From Miscanthus floridulus (taxonomy: Eukaryota > Streptophyta > Magnoliopsida > Poales > Poaceae): a stretch of DNA of 64,000 bases. The DNA lies in the NCBI RefSeq assembly GCF_019320115.1, contig NC_089584.1:79675922-79739921 (forward strand), written 5' to 3'. Positions 1 through 11,521 of this stretch are shown piece by piece. The number at the start of each line of letters is the position of its first letter. The stretch's first letter is position 1. The translations under genes and the position numbers were made by a program. The notes under the pieces were generated by a model. That model saw nothing but the letters and a program-made list of their open reading frames with translations. It was not told the DNA's origin and made no database searches.

Positions 1-2183
1 TAGCACTTGTAGTAGAGTTTCTAGAAGGATTAAATTGAAACTTGAAATGTGTTTTTAAATGGATGCAAACTTGTTTAATTCATATCTAGAGTTCCTGTGC
101 TCCAAAAAATATGAAATTCAGATGGTGAGCTCTTCTTGATGAGTAGAAGCTCTGGTAAAAATTTTAGAATAGTGCATGAATAGTTTTTGAGTTATAGATT
201 TTCCTTTTATCATTAGATGATCCTTGTGTGAATTTTAGTAATTAATATATAAATCCAATGACCATGAAATTTATTGGAGGATGTCCTAGTACCTTAAGGA
301 TGCTAAGAAAAAATATAAAATCTATTGCTTAAAACTTTTCACTAGGTTTCCTATTTATGTTATTTTAAGCCTTTATGCCTTGTCATTTGTGTATAGGATG
401 TTATACTTGTTCAACTGATGTGAAATTTTTACAGTAGCCTACTTGGAGCATGTAGTACCTACTATAATTTGTGTAGATTAAATGGTGTAGTTTTCATATA
501 TGTTGATTATTCCTCTTAAATAATTAAATATATGTTGATTATTGGAGTGATGCTTCTGGAGTTCGAGGGAGCGAGCTAGGAGGAGGAGCCCGAGGTTCAG
601 GCAATCGATGAAGCAGCCACCGAGGAGGAGTTGCCCGAGTGCCCTGACCACCGCCCATCCTCTTTCCTAAAAGGCAAGTCCCGGAGCATTCTAAGTCTCC
701 CATGTTTTTACAAATATCTTGAGTATCTTTTATTGTTGATGATGCATTAAGTATAGGAATTGGTTGGAACCAATTGTTGCATTATATATCTATCCTTGTC
801 CAGGTATCGCACTTGAATCCTATTTAAGTTCAGGAACGGGTTAAATGCTTAGCCATGCTTAGTGCGGTAGAAGTCGGGTGATTTCCTGTCACCTGTGAGC
901 TTTAGGATGAGGTGGATCACGGTTGGCTATATTTGCTATCGTGGAAAAGAACCATGTTAATAATGAATTAAGACCCGGCGGAGTCTTGTGTAGGGTTGGA
1001 CATAGTGACTCCATCTGTGTCGTTTAAGGACCGATACATTGTACGTCCTTATGTCATGTTGAACGCAGCCTAACATTTAGCTGGCCGGATAACTCGTTCC
1101 GACCGCGAAGCCTAGTAGCTCGATTCAGGCCGAGAACATGAGAAGTTGGTCGCAATCTAGATGACAGTAAGGATATGCGGAGAGCCATTGGCATAAGCCC
1201 AAGGGCGGGTTAAGTCACCGAGCACTCATGGCAGAGTGGTTCTCTGATTTTGTGGCACTGATCGGACCCGCGACCCCTGAATTGTACCAAAGGTGACTTA
1301 TTTGTGACCCTGACGGGGGAAGAAGGGTTTGTGTTAGGAATACCCCTCCAGCTGGATAGGAATCGATTCGAATTGCCTTCTCTCTCGGATAGTGAGAACT
1401 TGACTGAGCAGCGACAACGTAGATTCAATTAATTTGACGATATGGTTAAATGGATGATGATGATAATGTTGCCATGATTTATACCTGCTATGGTTAATAA
1501 TGTTTGCATCTTACTCAAGTGATTGCTTAGTACAGGTGCTAATATAGATGACATGTTAATGGCTAAAAGTCACTGCTAGCTTAGGTTAAGATATGATCAT
1601 TATTACTTATGCTTTTCCATAAAAAGAAAGTGTCAGCCAGACCCACTAAATTAAGCTATGCATGATCCTTGGTGTCAATTATTTTGGTTTCCAACTGAGT
1701 AAGTCTAGCTGAGTACATTCTCGTACTTAGGGTTTATTCCCTCTTGTTGTAGATGACCTTCTTTATCAGGGCTTCTGTAAGTACTGTCTCCACCCGGTGG
1801 GTGACGAAGACTAGATCAAGGGCATGATCTCTGTTTATCTTATCTGAATGCTTTTGTGGGATGTGATCGGCAAGCTGGTACTTGTATTTGAACTCGTGTG
1901 TGTGAGTTAAACTATTTGCTTCCGTTACTTTACAAGACTTGGTTTGTAATAACTATGACTCTGATGTGTTGTAATCTATCTGCAAACCTATTTGTGAAAT
2001 GTTGTAACAGTGTGATGTGTTATGTTGAATTACAAGTGATCTTGGTTGTATGCAAGTTGGTTTGAAATCCTTCATGGTTTCAGTTGACTACCGAGGTTTA
2101 TATGGGCTCAAGTGCGAGAATTTGATCATTTTCGGTGATTGTTTTTGTACTTGTGCTCTTATAAATTGGTCGATTCTGTTACA
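1..2183 (+). mobile_element. Right part of a long Tekay/Del-like LTR (solo LTR or 3' LTR)
   Basis: This stretch has the make-up of a long gypsy LTR and ends in CTGTTACA at 2183. No primer-binding site follows, so it is a solo LTR or the 3' LTR of an element lying to the left. Its left end is outside the window. The layout (AT-rich flanks, a GC-richer middle around 540-680 and 1080-1400, and an AGCTGGATAGGAATCGATTC-type block near 1350) parallels, in opposite orientation, the solo LTR at 30355-33946. No ORF here is believable as a gene. The orientation follows from the terminal TTACA; the lineage is inferred. Confidence 0.6.
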
Positions 2184-3189
2184 GTAGGGAGCCAGCATCA
2201 CCCTCGCTGCCATACAGCTGCGCACTAGCTAGGACTTCCGCCAGGTGGAGCCCAGGTTTCCGGACCATGCTGGGCAGGTAGAGCGGGTGGAGCTAGCCGA
2301 TGACTTTGCTTGCCACTGCGGCCGCCGTCGTACCCATCGTGGATGTGGAGGAAATCTTTCACGGTGGTGGCCAAGGGACTTAGGTTGTACCCAGGGCCTT
2401 TTTAATAAAGAAGTCTCTTCGCCTGTGTCTCTTGCTTCTTTTCTTTTGTGTGACACTGACTAGCTATGCTTGTCATTGATTCAGCCATTTGAATGCCACA
2501 GTCATGTGACCTTGCTTGGGGATCAACCTGTAAGGCTTGGCTTAGTGTAACTCTATTTTCATGACCGAAGTGTCGTGGGATAGATTCAACGGCAGTGTAC
2601 CTTTCGTCGACCTCTTCTCCTTAGGTCACGATAATTTTCTTCTCTTTTCCTTGCGCATGGGAGCTTAGCCTCGCCTAGAGCTGGCTCCGAGGGTTTAGTT
2701 TTAGGTGGCTCATGGACATATGATACACTATGGTGTAGCCCCCGCAAGTGGGCCATCTCGACCAACACATGCCGATAGACATAGGTCACTCAGGATGGAA
2801 TGCGTCGCCAGAGTGTCACTTCAATGTGCACTCCTTGATGCATCATGGCACTCCTTGTACTGTGGTCTCTAGGGTGTAGGAAAAGATTCACATGAATGAA
2901 TGTGTACAAGAGTCTGGTTGGGGTGACTCATGTTTTGGAGTGACTTTGATAGTGGATGTTGGATGCTCGCATGGCTGGTCATGGCCCTTGATCCCTGTGG
3001 TGTTTGGCACGGCGGAGCCTAGAATGCGTGGCTCGTCGATACAAGGAATGTGCTATGTCACAAACCCTTCGGGGTTCATTGATCGCATCATCCTCATGCC
3101 AAGTCATCACAAGTCTCATCACACGCCGTAGTTGAGGTCACTGGGCACGACCTCCGTGTGCTCCCCTATCATGTAGGGAAGTCACGTTT
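2184..3189. other. Unassigned sequence between an LTR end and a protease remnant
   Basis: About 1 kb without a recognisable domain on either strand. The short ORFs overlap each other on both strands and look like chance. It lies downstream, on the minus strand, of the protease remnant at 3190-3674, where an autonomous element would have its RT, but I see no RT motif. It could be the non-coding 3' part of a non-autonomous Tat-type element or a rearranged junction. Confidence 0.4.
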
Positions 3190-3674
3190 GGGCCTAGACC
3201 TTGGGGGTCGCCCCTCAGGTCTTAACTCTAGCACGACACCAATCAGTAGCGCCCAAGCCAGTCATGGCTCCAGGTGTTGGCATGCGGATGTCGTGATGTC
3301 GTAGTTCTCCCATTCATAGAGGTGGGCCTGCTGAAGGTCGCTAGCTATGGTGATGATCCCGTGAGGACCGGGCATCTTAAGTTTGAGGTTGGTGTAGTTG
3401 GGGACGGCCATGAGCGTAGCATAGCATGGTCAACCCATGATGGCATGGTAGGGGCCAGAGAAATCTGCTATTTCAAAGGTGAGCTTTCTATGTAGAAGTT
3501 AGCTCAATCTCAGAATGTCATGGGCAAGTTGACCTGCCTGAGGGGAATGGCTTGAAGCCTAGGTATGACTCCGTGGAATGGAGCGTTGGATGGCCATATC
3601 ATTGCTCGTGACAGCCCCATGGTGTCGTATGTCTCGGTGTAGAGGAGGTTGAGGCTACTCCCACCATCCATGAG
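3190..3674 (-). pseudogene. Retropepsin (protease) fragment of a Tat-type gypsy element (element I)
   Basis: On the minus strand, the first residues read MDGGSSLNLLYTET, the catalytic D-G-G/S motif of a gypsy aspartic protease. APFHGVIPRLQAIPLRQVNLP follows within 60 residues, matching block for block the protease at 37760-37910 in element E. A stop near 3510 and frame changes break it, but later blocks (MAVPNYTNLKLKMPGPHG in another frame) continue to about 3250. Its N-terminal side is cut off exactly where the LTR of element A begins at 3675. It probably belongs to the same element as the gag and LTR remains at 17202-19370, with A inserted between. That link is inference, because about 1 kb of gag is missing. 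Confidence 0.7.
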
Positions 3675-4930
3675 TGTTCGTATATTTAACACACATAGAT
3701 AAATCCGCAAGTGCACGGATACCGCTATAGCTTTCACTCAGAAGTATTCCAAGTACCATATCCATAGGGAAACGTGTGAAGCTAACTATGGTCTAACTTA
3801 ACAAGGGGTAGCGACTAGGTTAAGGTTTAACTTAACTAGGAGTAGCAATAAGGCTAAGGATAAATAGGAGCGTAGAGAGGATAACTGAGGTTCTCTAATT
3901 CTAACTTGGGTAAGCTATGCCTTCTACTATTGAACTAGGGACATTACTAGGGAAAGACATCAGCATAGGATGCTTTCCTTCATAACTGGGTCCTACTTGG
4001 CCTACAGACAGGAGGTGGACTACAAAGGATCAATGATGCTATATAGTATGAGGCTTTATAGTACTGATGTCACAACATCGATCTACCAGCGATCCAGAAT
4101 GCAGGGTGCATCCACAATTAACCTAAGTCTAAGCACCATGCTTACACTCATGATTAATACTCTACTCCCCCTAGGAAGAGAATAAAGCACTCAAAAGAGT
4201 CGTGATCCTGATGAACAATATAAATAAAATACTTACTTGAATCAGAAGTTGATTACCAGAGAAATCTCAGAAGCAAGCTCAAGTAGAACTTGATTTTGCC
4301 GAGGTACAAGCCATAGAGAGAGCATCGACATGCCAGCATCTCCTCCAAACTCTTCCCTCACTCTCTATCTCACTATTTCTAATTATAAGATTAAATCCTA
4401 TAGAGGACTAATCTTCTCTTGATAGCTGGCTCTGATCCTGATGAGGAGAATATGAATTAGGGTTTTAGGATGGCTCTAGGGAGGGTGGTAGGGGCTGGTA
4501 TATATAGGCTAGAGTGTCCAACATGAGCCCTTGGATCAAATCGACTTAAAGGACGGCGTAGATTGGATCTCAATGGCAGTAGAGAACCGACATTCGAAGT
4601 GAAGACTGATAGGTGGGTCCCATGGGCTGGCTGGCTTGCAGGTGGGGCCGACCAACCCCACATGTTAGCCCCTCAGGGTCTGCTTTGGTGGGTTACCTTC
4701 TAGAGTGTTTTAGAGTCTTCTCGCATTGATTTTGTTGCAGATAAACATGATTTACTTTGATGAATAGGTCCTCTTTGATAGTTTTCTGGATAAACCCTGC
4801 TGAAAACACAGATTCACCAAAACTCGTGGAATTTATTAGTTTAAACCCATATACCTATGTTTGGTGATGGAATTAAGTATAAATATAGGTTATGTTGATG
4901 GTTTATAATTGATGTTAGTGACCGTCAACA
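3675..4930 (-). repeat. 3' LTR of element A
   Basis: 1256 bp, from TGTTCGTATATTTAACAC to GACCGTCAACA on the plus strand. Its first 500 bp match 16693-17201. The second base block reads TTCG where the other copy has TTGA, a decayed terminal repeat. Confidence 0.85.
4499..4506 (-). promoter_or_regulatory. TATA-like box in the LTR of element A
   Basis: TATATATA read on the minus strand, 430 bp into the LTR, followed by a moderately GC-rich leader. This is a normal position for an LTR promoter. The matching part of the 5' LTR is lost, so this copy would now drive transcription outward to the left. Confidence 0.45.
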
Positions 4931-6527
4931 AGTTTCCCCAAGCTTAACCTTTGTCAGTCCCTGAGCAAAGCTAAACTCAGTAATGGATCAGGAGTTGCTA
5001 TAATGTTTTCATGCCTCAAAAGTACATAGGTGTTCAATAAAAAATTCTCCTCTAGATTAAAATAAACTATTCTAACTTTCAAACTTACCCATGTTACCTT
5101 CAACTATGGGGCTTTTTAGCCTTCACTTGGGTCTTGAGAAATTGAAAGATAGAATGATCATGTCAAGCACTATGTCTCAAGTTCTTTGTTCTACCATTGT
5201 TTTAGAGTTTTTATAAGTTTTCAAAATAAAGCTCAGAGATTCCATTGTATGATACTCTCAAGTCTCTCAATATATGTGGTATTTGTGGATCCTTACCAAG
5301 GCAATAAAGATGTTATGCCTTTTTCTCTTCCTACCACTAAGGCTTATATGGAGTTCATAGGTTAGGAGAAAGCTAGAGCATACTTGCAATGCATATATTG
5401 TAAAGTCAAATAATGGATCCAAAGAGAGCTGAGTCATACAATCAAATCAAGATGTGCATGTGTGTGGATGTATGGTGGATATATATATATATGGTGGCTA
5501 ACCTAATTCTACTATGCTCCTTGAAAACTTTTCTCTGTTTTAAAACTTAGAAACATTTGCTAGAGAACAGGGGCTATCTTATTTATCTTTTCTTCTCTTT
5601 TTTTAGGCGGTCATCTAAGTACCCATTGTTTTAAATATCTTAGACACTTTTGTGTCCATTTTTCTCATCATCATTTTTTTCTTTCTCTTTTTTTATGAAT
5701 AACTTTTGCATAGCCCATGCCTCTTTTCTACAATAAAATTTTGAGAGATAGCAACAAGAACTTGGAGCATTTATTTTGAGTGAAAACCTAACAAGCATGT
5801 TTTTGTGTTCACCCCAATGTACGAGTAGAACATTTTTGGGTGGGTCTAGATGGAAGGCATGTTTTTACGCCTACCCCCAGTGTAGGAGTAGTGCATATGT
5901 GGGCGGTGTGTATGTGATCTTGATTTTAAGAGCATGACAAACCTCTCATAAGGGTCAACAAAGCTTGACAAAACTCAATGCAAAAGCAAGCAGCATATAT
6001 GTGGAAGTTTTCCTAGCCTAAATAACATGTATGGCTCTGGTGGGGTTTCAAGCTTTGTTATACAGGAACTCATCATGTAGCATTTTTGTGTTTTTTAAAA
6101 GATAAATCTCCAGAACTTTAGTGTCACTTGGAACAAGATAAATAGCAGCTCAGACCTTCTCATATCATATCTGTCAATTACCTAGACTTAGATCAAGCAT
6201 ATGCCACCCACAAGTTTTAAGTTCAAAGTAAATCCTTATATCAAAACAATCTTATCCAAAACTCAGGAGAATTCAAAGCTAAAAACAAGGTACTTGAAAG
6301 GAATTATAACAGATGAACTATTCATCATTTTCATTTAAGAGATTATTCTGAGTCCTCTTTATTTTATTCAGCTCTTAAAAACAAATTAAAGCAAACTAGA
6401 CACACACCTTTTATTTTGTTTTCAATTTTACTAGATCACACATTATTACTATTACTATATATGTTTATTATGAGGATAACTTTTTTTTATTTTGTTTCAT
6501 TCATCATTTTTTCTATTTAAAAGAAAC
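4931..6527 (-). other. Element A, non-coding 3' internal region with polypurine tract
   Basis: 1.6 kb of AT-rich sequence without a usable ORF. Immediately inside the LTR the minus strand reads AAGCTTGGGGAAACTTG, the purine-rich tract that primes plus-strand synthesis. An AT dinucleotide run lies at about 5478-5492. The region is cut at 6527 by element F and resumes at 12918. Confidence 0.65.
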
Positions 6528-7929
6528 TGTAAGGGACCATGATGCCTAAGAGGGGGGGGGGTGAATTAGGCAACTTAAAATTCTAACTCTAAACTATGGC
6601 CATTTTTTCTAACCTTAGCAAAACCTATGCAAAAGATAAACTATCTAAATGTGCAACTATGGTTTTGCTAGTGTATTGCTATCTCTACCACAAAAGGAGT
6701 AATACAATCAATATAAATGCGGAAGCTAAAGAGCAAGGTGGAGATATGCAAACTCCCATCAACGACTCTGGTATTTTTACTGAGGTAACGAGAAGCACGC
6801 AAGCTTCCCCTAGTCCTTGTTGGAGCCCCTCACAAGGGCCAAGCTCCGGGTCGGGTAACTCCATGGATAGCCTCGGGCCTTCCCCATGTGCAAGTGGGTC
6901 TCTGACGTGCCTTCCGGCAAGCCTCTCCTGGATGCTCCTCACCGTCTTCACTATCAAGCTTCTAGCCAAAACTGCCGTGGGCCTTGTTCCCTCCGGTATA
7001 CGGTGGCGGCCACACCACAACCGCGGTTGGTGTGATCTCACAAGACTACAAGCCACTCTGATGTACAACAATGGTGTGCACCAGCACCGAGTGATAAGAG
7101 GTATGCAAACCTCACTAAACACTAGGCCTAAAACTAGAGCAAGCGCATAAGCGGTGGTCTAATGAACCTAAGCACTTCGCAAAGCACCTACGCTAATCAC
7201 CTAATAAATCACTAAGCACTATGCAAGTGGAGATCACTAAAATGGTGTATCAACACCCATGATATGTTTCCTTAGCTCCACCCCCTTCAAATAGCCAGTT
7301 GAGGGGTCTATTTATAAGCCCCACTGAGAAAGTAGCCATTGGGGATGAAATCTCGCTTTTCTGCTACTGACCGGACGCTGATCACGTCTTGACTGGACAC
7401 GTCTGGTCATCCCGACCGTTAGAGCCATGATCAACTGATCGGACGCTGCCAGCGTTCGGTCACATGCCACTGGACGTGTCCGGTCACAATTTCACCGCTC
7501 TGGAACCTTTCTGTACTCGATCAGAAGATGCAGTCCTATGTCCGGTCGATTTGCCATCAGTGTCCGGTCGCTGCTGCTGACGCCTTCTGTTGTTGAGCCT
7601 CTTGATTGGAGCATCCGGTTGCTATACGCCAGCATCTGGTCCAGCGTCCGGTCACCTTTGTGAGCTCGTATCTTCGTGATCTTGCATCTGGCTTGGTTCC
7701 TATCTTCATGCTTGGACTTTGCTTGATATCTTGAGTCTTCTCTTGTGCTTCTAGGGTCTTGCTTAAGGTGTTGATCATCGAATCATCATGTCGCCTTCGT
7801 CCAAGTCATGTCTTGCACCCTATTGAACTACAAAACAATCAATTGCAAATTCATTAGTCCAATTTGGTTGTGTTGGTCATCAAACACAAAAATCCAAAGT
7901 AAATGGTCCTAGGGTCCATTTTCCTTACA
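6528..7929 (-). repeat. 3' LTR of element F
   Basis: 1402 bp, TGTAAGGG...CCTTACA. It pairs with 11522-12912, with about 5% difference in a 160-bp stretch aligned by hand. It contains a run of ten G at 6552-6561 and a TATA-like TTATAAATAG on the minus strand at 7308-7317. The 184-codon plus and 145-codon minus ORFs inside it overlap each other and are not genes. Confidence 0.92.
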
Positions 7930-9159
7930 ATCTCCCCCTTTTTGGTGATTGATGACAACACAACCAAAGCAAGCAAATAATAGAATTTTGAAATTTAAAA
8001 ACTACCTACTTGCTAGGATGCAATGCAAGGGGCAAGGTTATATGATGCTAAAAGACACTACTTGTAAAACTAAAGGATACCACATAAAAACTTATCTTGC
8101 CCTTGCAAATGTCCCCATGTGGCATTATGGATTTAAGCCTTACTTCCTACAAATTCTCCCCATTACATAGACTAATCTATAATCCACTATCCTCCCTTTC
8201 TCGAACCATTACCACTTGTAGACCATTACCACTTGTAAATTATTATGACCTAGCTTTTGGTCCTACCAATTAATGCTTGCTTTTGGTCTACTAAATTTTC
8301 CCCTTTGGAATCAAACACCGAAAAGAAGACATTAGTAGCACAAGGGAGGGTCAAACTTTGTGATCCTTTGTATATAGAGTGGAATAGGTCACAAAATTTA
8401 ACTCTCACATTATATAGACTTAGCTCGCCCTAAATATATGCATACCTATGGTAGAAGGCAAAGCATATGCATAGTTAGCAAATTATTGCTCAAGGGAATT
8501 TAATCTATATAATGCATGGAGAAAGCATATAAATATCAAAATGAAATCAACATGATGATATCAGTTTAGAAATACCACATGTGGAAACCAATTTGATTTC
8601 TACCACTTGCAATAGGTTGTGGATATTTGAAGTATGATGCTTAATTCTAGGGACTCCATTTTCCTTTCAATGAGACTACTACACACATGATAAGCTTGAA
8701 AAGGTGTTAGTCTCAAAGCATTCAACTTGTAGAGTAACCTCCCCCTAAATTTGTGCACACAAGTATGGAATACTTGTGGGAAACATGCATATTGATTTTA
8801 GAATAAAAAATACCACTTGAAAGATGACATCACATGAATGTGAGAGTCATTTTTGAAGGCGATATTCGGGAGAAATTATCTACAATTTGGACTTTGGCAC
8901 ATATTAGATGAACAATCGAAATACAAGCTATGTGCCGTGCTCCTAAACAATTTTAAACCATGTACGTTTGCTCCAAGGGTTAAGAATGAAACCGAGCAAG
9001 CCTACCATAAGATATACCTAGTGTATGCATGACAAAAGATATAAGCATGCAAATGCAAGCATAGGCATGAAAAGTAACTTAGATGCTTAAAGATACCAAT
9101 TTGTAAGAAATACCACTTGTAGGAAATCCAAATTGATACTACTTGAAGGAAATACCATT
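7930..9159 (-). other. Element F internal region without gene (3' side)
   Basis: Between the left LTR and the gag remnant there is 1.2 kb of AT-rich sequence where pol would be expected at 4 kb or more. The word TACCACTTG recurs (near 8209, 8227, 8618, 8811 and 9110), mostly followed by TA, CA or AA. The same stretch is present in F' from 62790 on, so it is a real part of the family and not a local accident. Confidence 0.7.
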
Positions 9160-11442
9160 TGAAAGTAATAACATCTAGTTACCTAACATGGGAAGGGGAA
9201 TTTGGGTCCATAGTATTCACTAACCCACTTGGCAATGACTTTATCCATAATGATGCACCCCATGAAATGGATTCATACTTTGCCAAGTCTCCAAATTCCC
9301 TGTTGTCCATCGGACTTCTCACTTTCCTTTTGGGATCCAAACCTTCTTGGTGCTCTTCATATTGGAAATGATTTCCTTTGGCACCCAAAAGCGTTTGACC
9401 CCATTGTTAGCTTGCTTGTTTACCTTGATGGCCACCACCTTGTCATTTTTCTTCTTCTTTAACAAGTATGGTGTGGAGGCCTTCTTGTCCACCTTGTAGG
9501 TGTACGTGTTGGGGAGCTTGCTTGTTTGTTTCTTCTCTTTCTTCTTTGCTCCTCCCCCATTCTTCACCTTGCACTCATAGGACTTGTGACCTTCCTTATG
9601 GCACACATAGCAAACCATGATTTGTCCTTCATTAAGCTTCTTCACTCCCTTGATGGTGTTATCTTGATGAAGTTGGGCTTGCTTCGCCTTGCCTTTCACT
9701 TGAGTCAAATCCTTGGTGAGGCAAGCTACTTCTTGCTTGACTTGCTCATTCTCCTTTGCAACCTCTTGTGTGTATGTATCTATGACAACTTTCTCAACAC
9801 AAACTTGGTTGCACAAAGATGAGTCTAAACATAAATCATTACAAGAAGTAGAGGCATCCTTTTTAGACATGTTAAAGATAGAACTTTTCTTTTTAGATGC
9901 CTTGGTGGGGGTTGTACTAATGGCTTCAAGATTAGCAACTTTATTAGTTAGCTCATCGCAATGTTTGCACATGGTTTCCATTTTAGCAAGCAAACTTTTA
10001 TAAGCATCTTGTGTGCTAGCTAACTTTTCTTTTAATTTTTCATTTTTGTTTACAAGTTGCTCATCATTGATTGTGCATGCATTTGTTGTTGCACTAGCCT
10101 CAAGTTGCTCAATTTTAGTAGATAGTTCAACATTGAGATTAGCAAAGTTCTCATATTGTTCAAGCAAAGTTTTGTATGCTTCTTGTGAACTATCTAGCTT
10201 TTCTTTTAATTTTTCGAGCTTCTTTTATTGACTAGTGTAAACTTTAGCATACTTAAGATTTTGTTGCACAATTTTATCATAAGAAGGTATTTCATCATCA
10301 CTATCACTCTCACTAGAGGATGAGATTTCATTACCTCATGCCACAAGGCACATACAAGAAGAGCTTGATGATGAGTGCTTGTGCCCTTGCCTCTTGTGAT
10401 GGTGTTCTTCTTCACTTGAAGAATCATCCCATGACCTTATTGATGTGAGGGCTTGGTTCTTGCATGCCTTCTTCTTTGTCTTGGGTGTGGGCTTGTTTGG
10501 ACAAACTTCCACAAAGTGCCCCAACTTGCCACATCCATAGCATCCTCTCTTTCTTTGCTCATTTTTTTGATTGGTGAAAATGAGATCTTAGATTTGGATG
10601 GGCACACCCTTGACATTGAGCCTTTGGATCATCTTCTCCACCTTGTTGATTAGTTTGATTGATTCTTCATCAAGGTCAGAGGTAGAGGAGGAAGATTGAT
10701 CATCTTCACTTGAATCTTCATCATCATCATCATTGTCCTCATCTTCTTCTTCATCTTCACCTAAGGAGCTTGAGCTTGTCTCAACTTGCTTGCCCTTCAT
10801 CTTCTTTTTCTCGCTACATGTGAGAGCTTTGCCTTTGCTCGATGAGGAGGCTTCGTCTTGACCCACCTTATGTGACATTTCAAATGCCACTATCTTGCCA
10901 ATGACTATGCCTAGGGTCATGGTGCTCAAGTTCTCCATGTTGTGAAGGATGGTGATGATGCTTGCATATTTCTTTTGTGGTAGCACGGAGATGATCTTCC
11001 TCACGATGTCCGCATCATCTAGCTTTGTTAATCCTATTGAATGGAGCTCATTGATAATTAGATTCAAACGAGAATACATATCATGAACAAGCTCATCATC
11101 ATTCATTGTAAAGGATAGACAATGTTTTTGCTCACGAACATTAGATGTGCCATCATGGAGCTCTTGAAGTTTTAACCAAATTTCATGTGTCGTATTTAAA
11201 GTGAACACTTGGTTAAACACATCCATGCTAAATGATTCAAACAAGCAATTCTTAGCTCTAGCATTGAAATGCATTTCCTTTTCTTCACTCTTTGTGGGTT
11301 TATCGAGATTCTTAATGGGTTTCATCCTGTCATGAGTGACTCTCCAAACACCCAAATCAACTGCCTCAAGGTGGCATGCCATTGTAGCTTTATAGTAGGG
11401 GAAGTTAGTGCCGTCAAAGTGCAGAGGCCTAGAGGTATCCAT
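9160..11442 (-). pseudogene. gag: Copia-type Gag of element F, frameshifted
   Basis: The start Met at 11442 opens MDTSRPLHFDGTNFPYYK, the typical N-terminus of plant copia Gag (UBN2 / gag-polypeptide family). The next 280 residues form the capsid-like domain, followed by an acidic Ser/Glu/Asp tract. The frame breaks at about 10588. A first zinc knuckle (CYGCGKLGHFVEVC, CX2CX4HX4C) lies near 10520-10560. A Lys/Glu-rich coiled coil follows (10200-9700) and then a second knuckle, CYVCHKEGHKSYEC, near 9600. The reading ends at a stop near 9319, with further homologous-looking residues to about 9160. Gag would package the element RNA. The frameshifts mean this copy makes no full protein. The twin zinc knuckles fit the SIRE group. 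Confidence 0.85.
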
Positions 11443-11504
11443 GCCAACCACTCTAAATAGCGTTGGCTCAACGGTGGTTAAGCCAAAGGTCCAAATTGAG
11501 CCAA

Positions 11505-11519
11505 CCGGCTCTGATGCCA
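11505..11519 (-). other. Primer-binding site of element F (tRNA-iMet type)
   Basis: The minus strand reads TGGCATCAGAGCCGG, complementary to the 3' end of initiator tRNA-Met in plants, with two bases separating it from the LTR. It fixes the element orientation and makes the right LTR the 5' LTR. Confidence 0.9.
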
Positions 11520-11521
11520 CT

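Noticed and set aside
6596..7150. 184-codon plus-strand ORF and 145-codon minus-strand ORF
   Set aside because: Both lie inside the F LTR, overlap each other, and are broken in the other LTR copies of the family.
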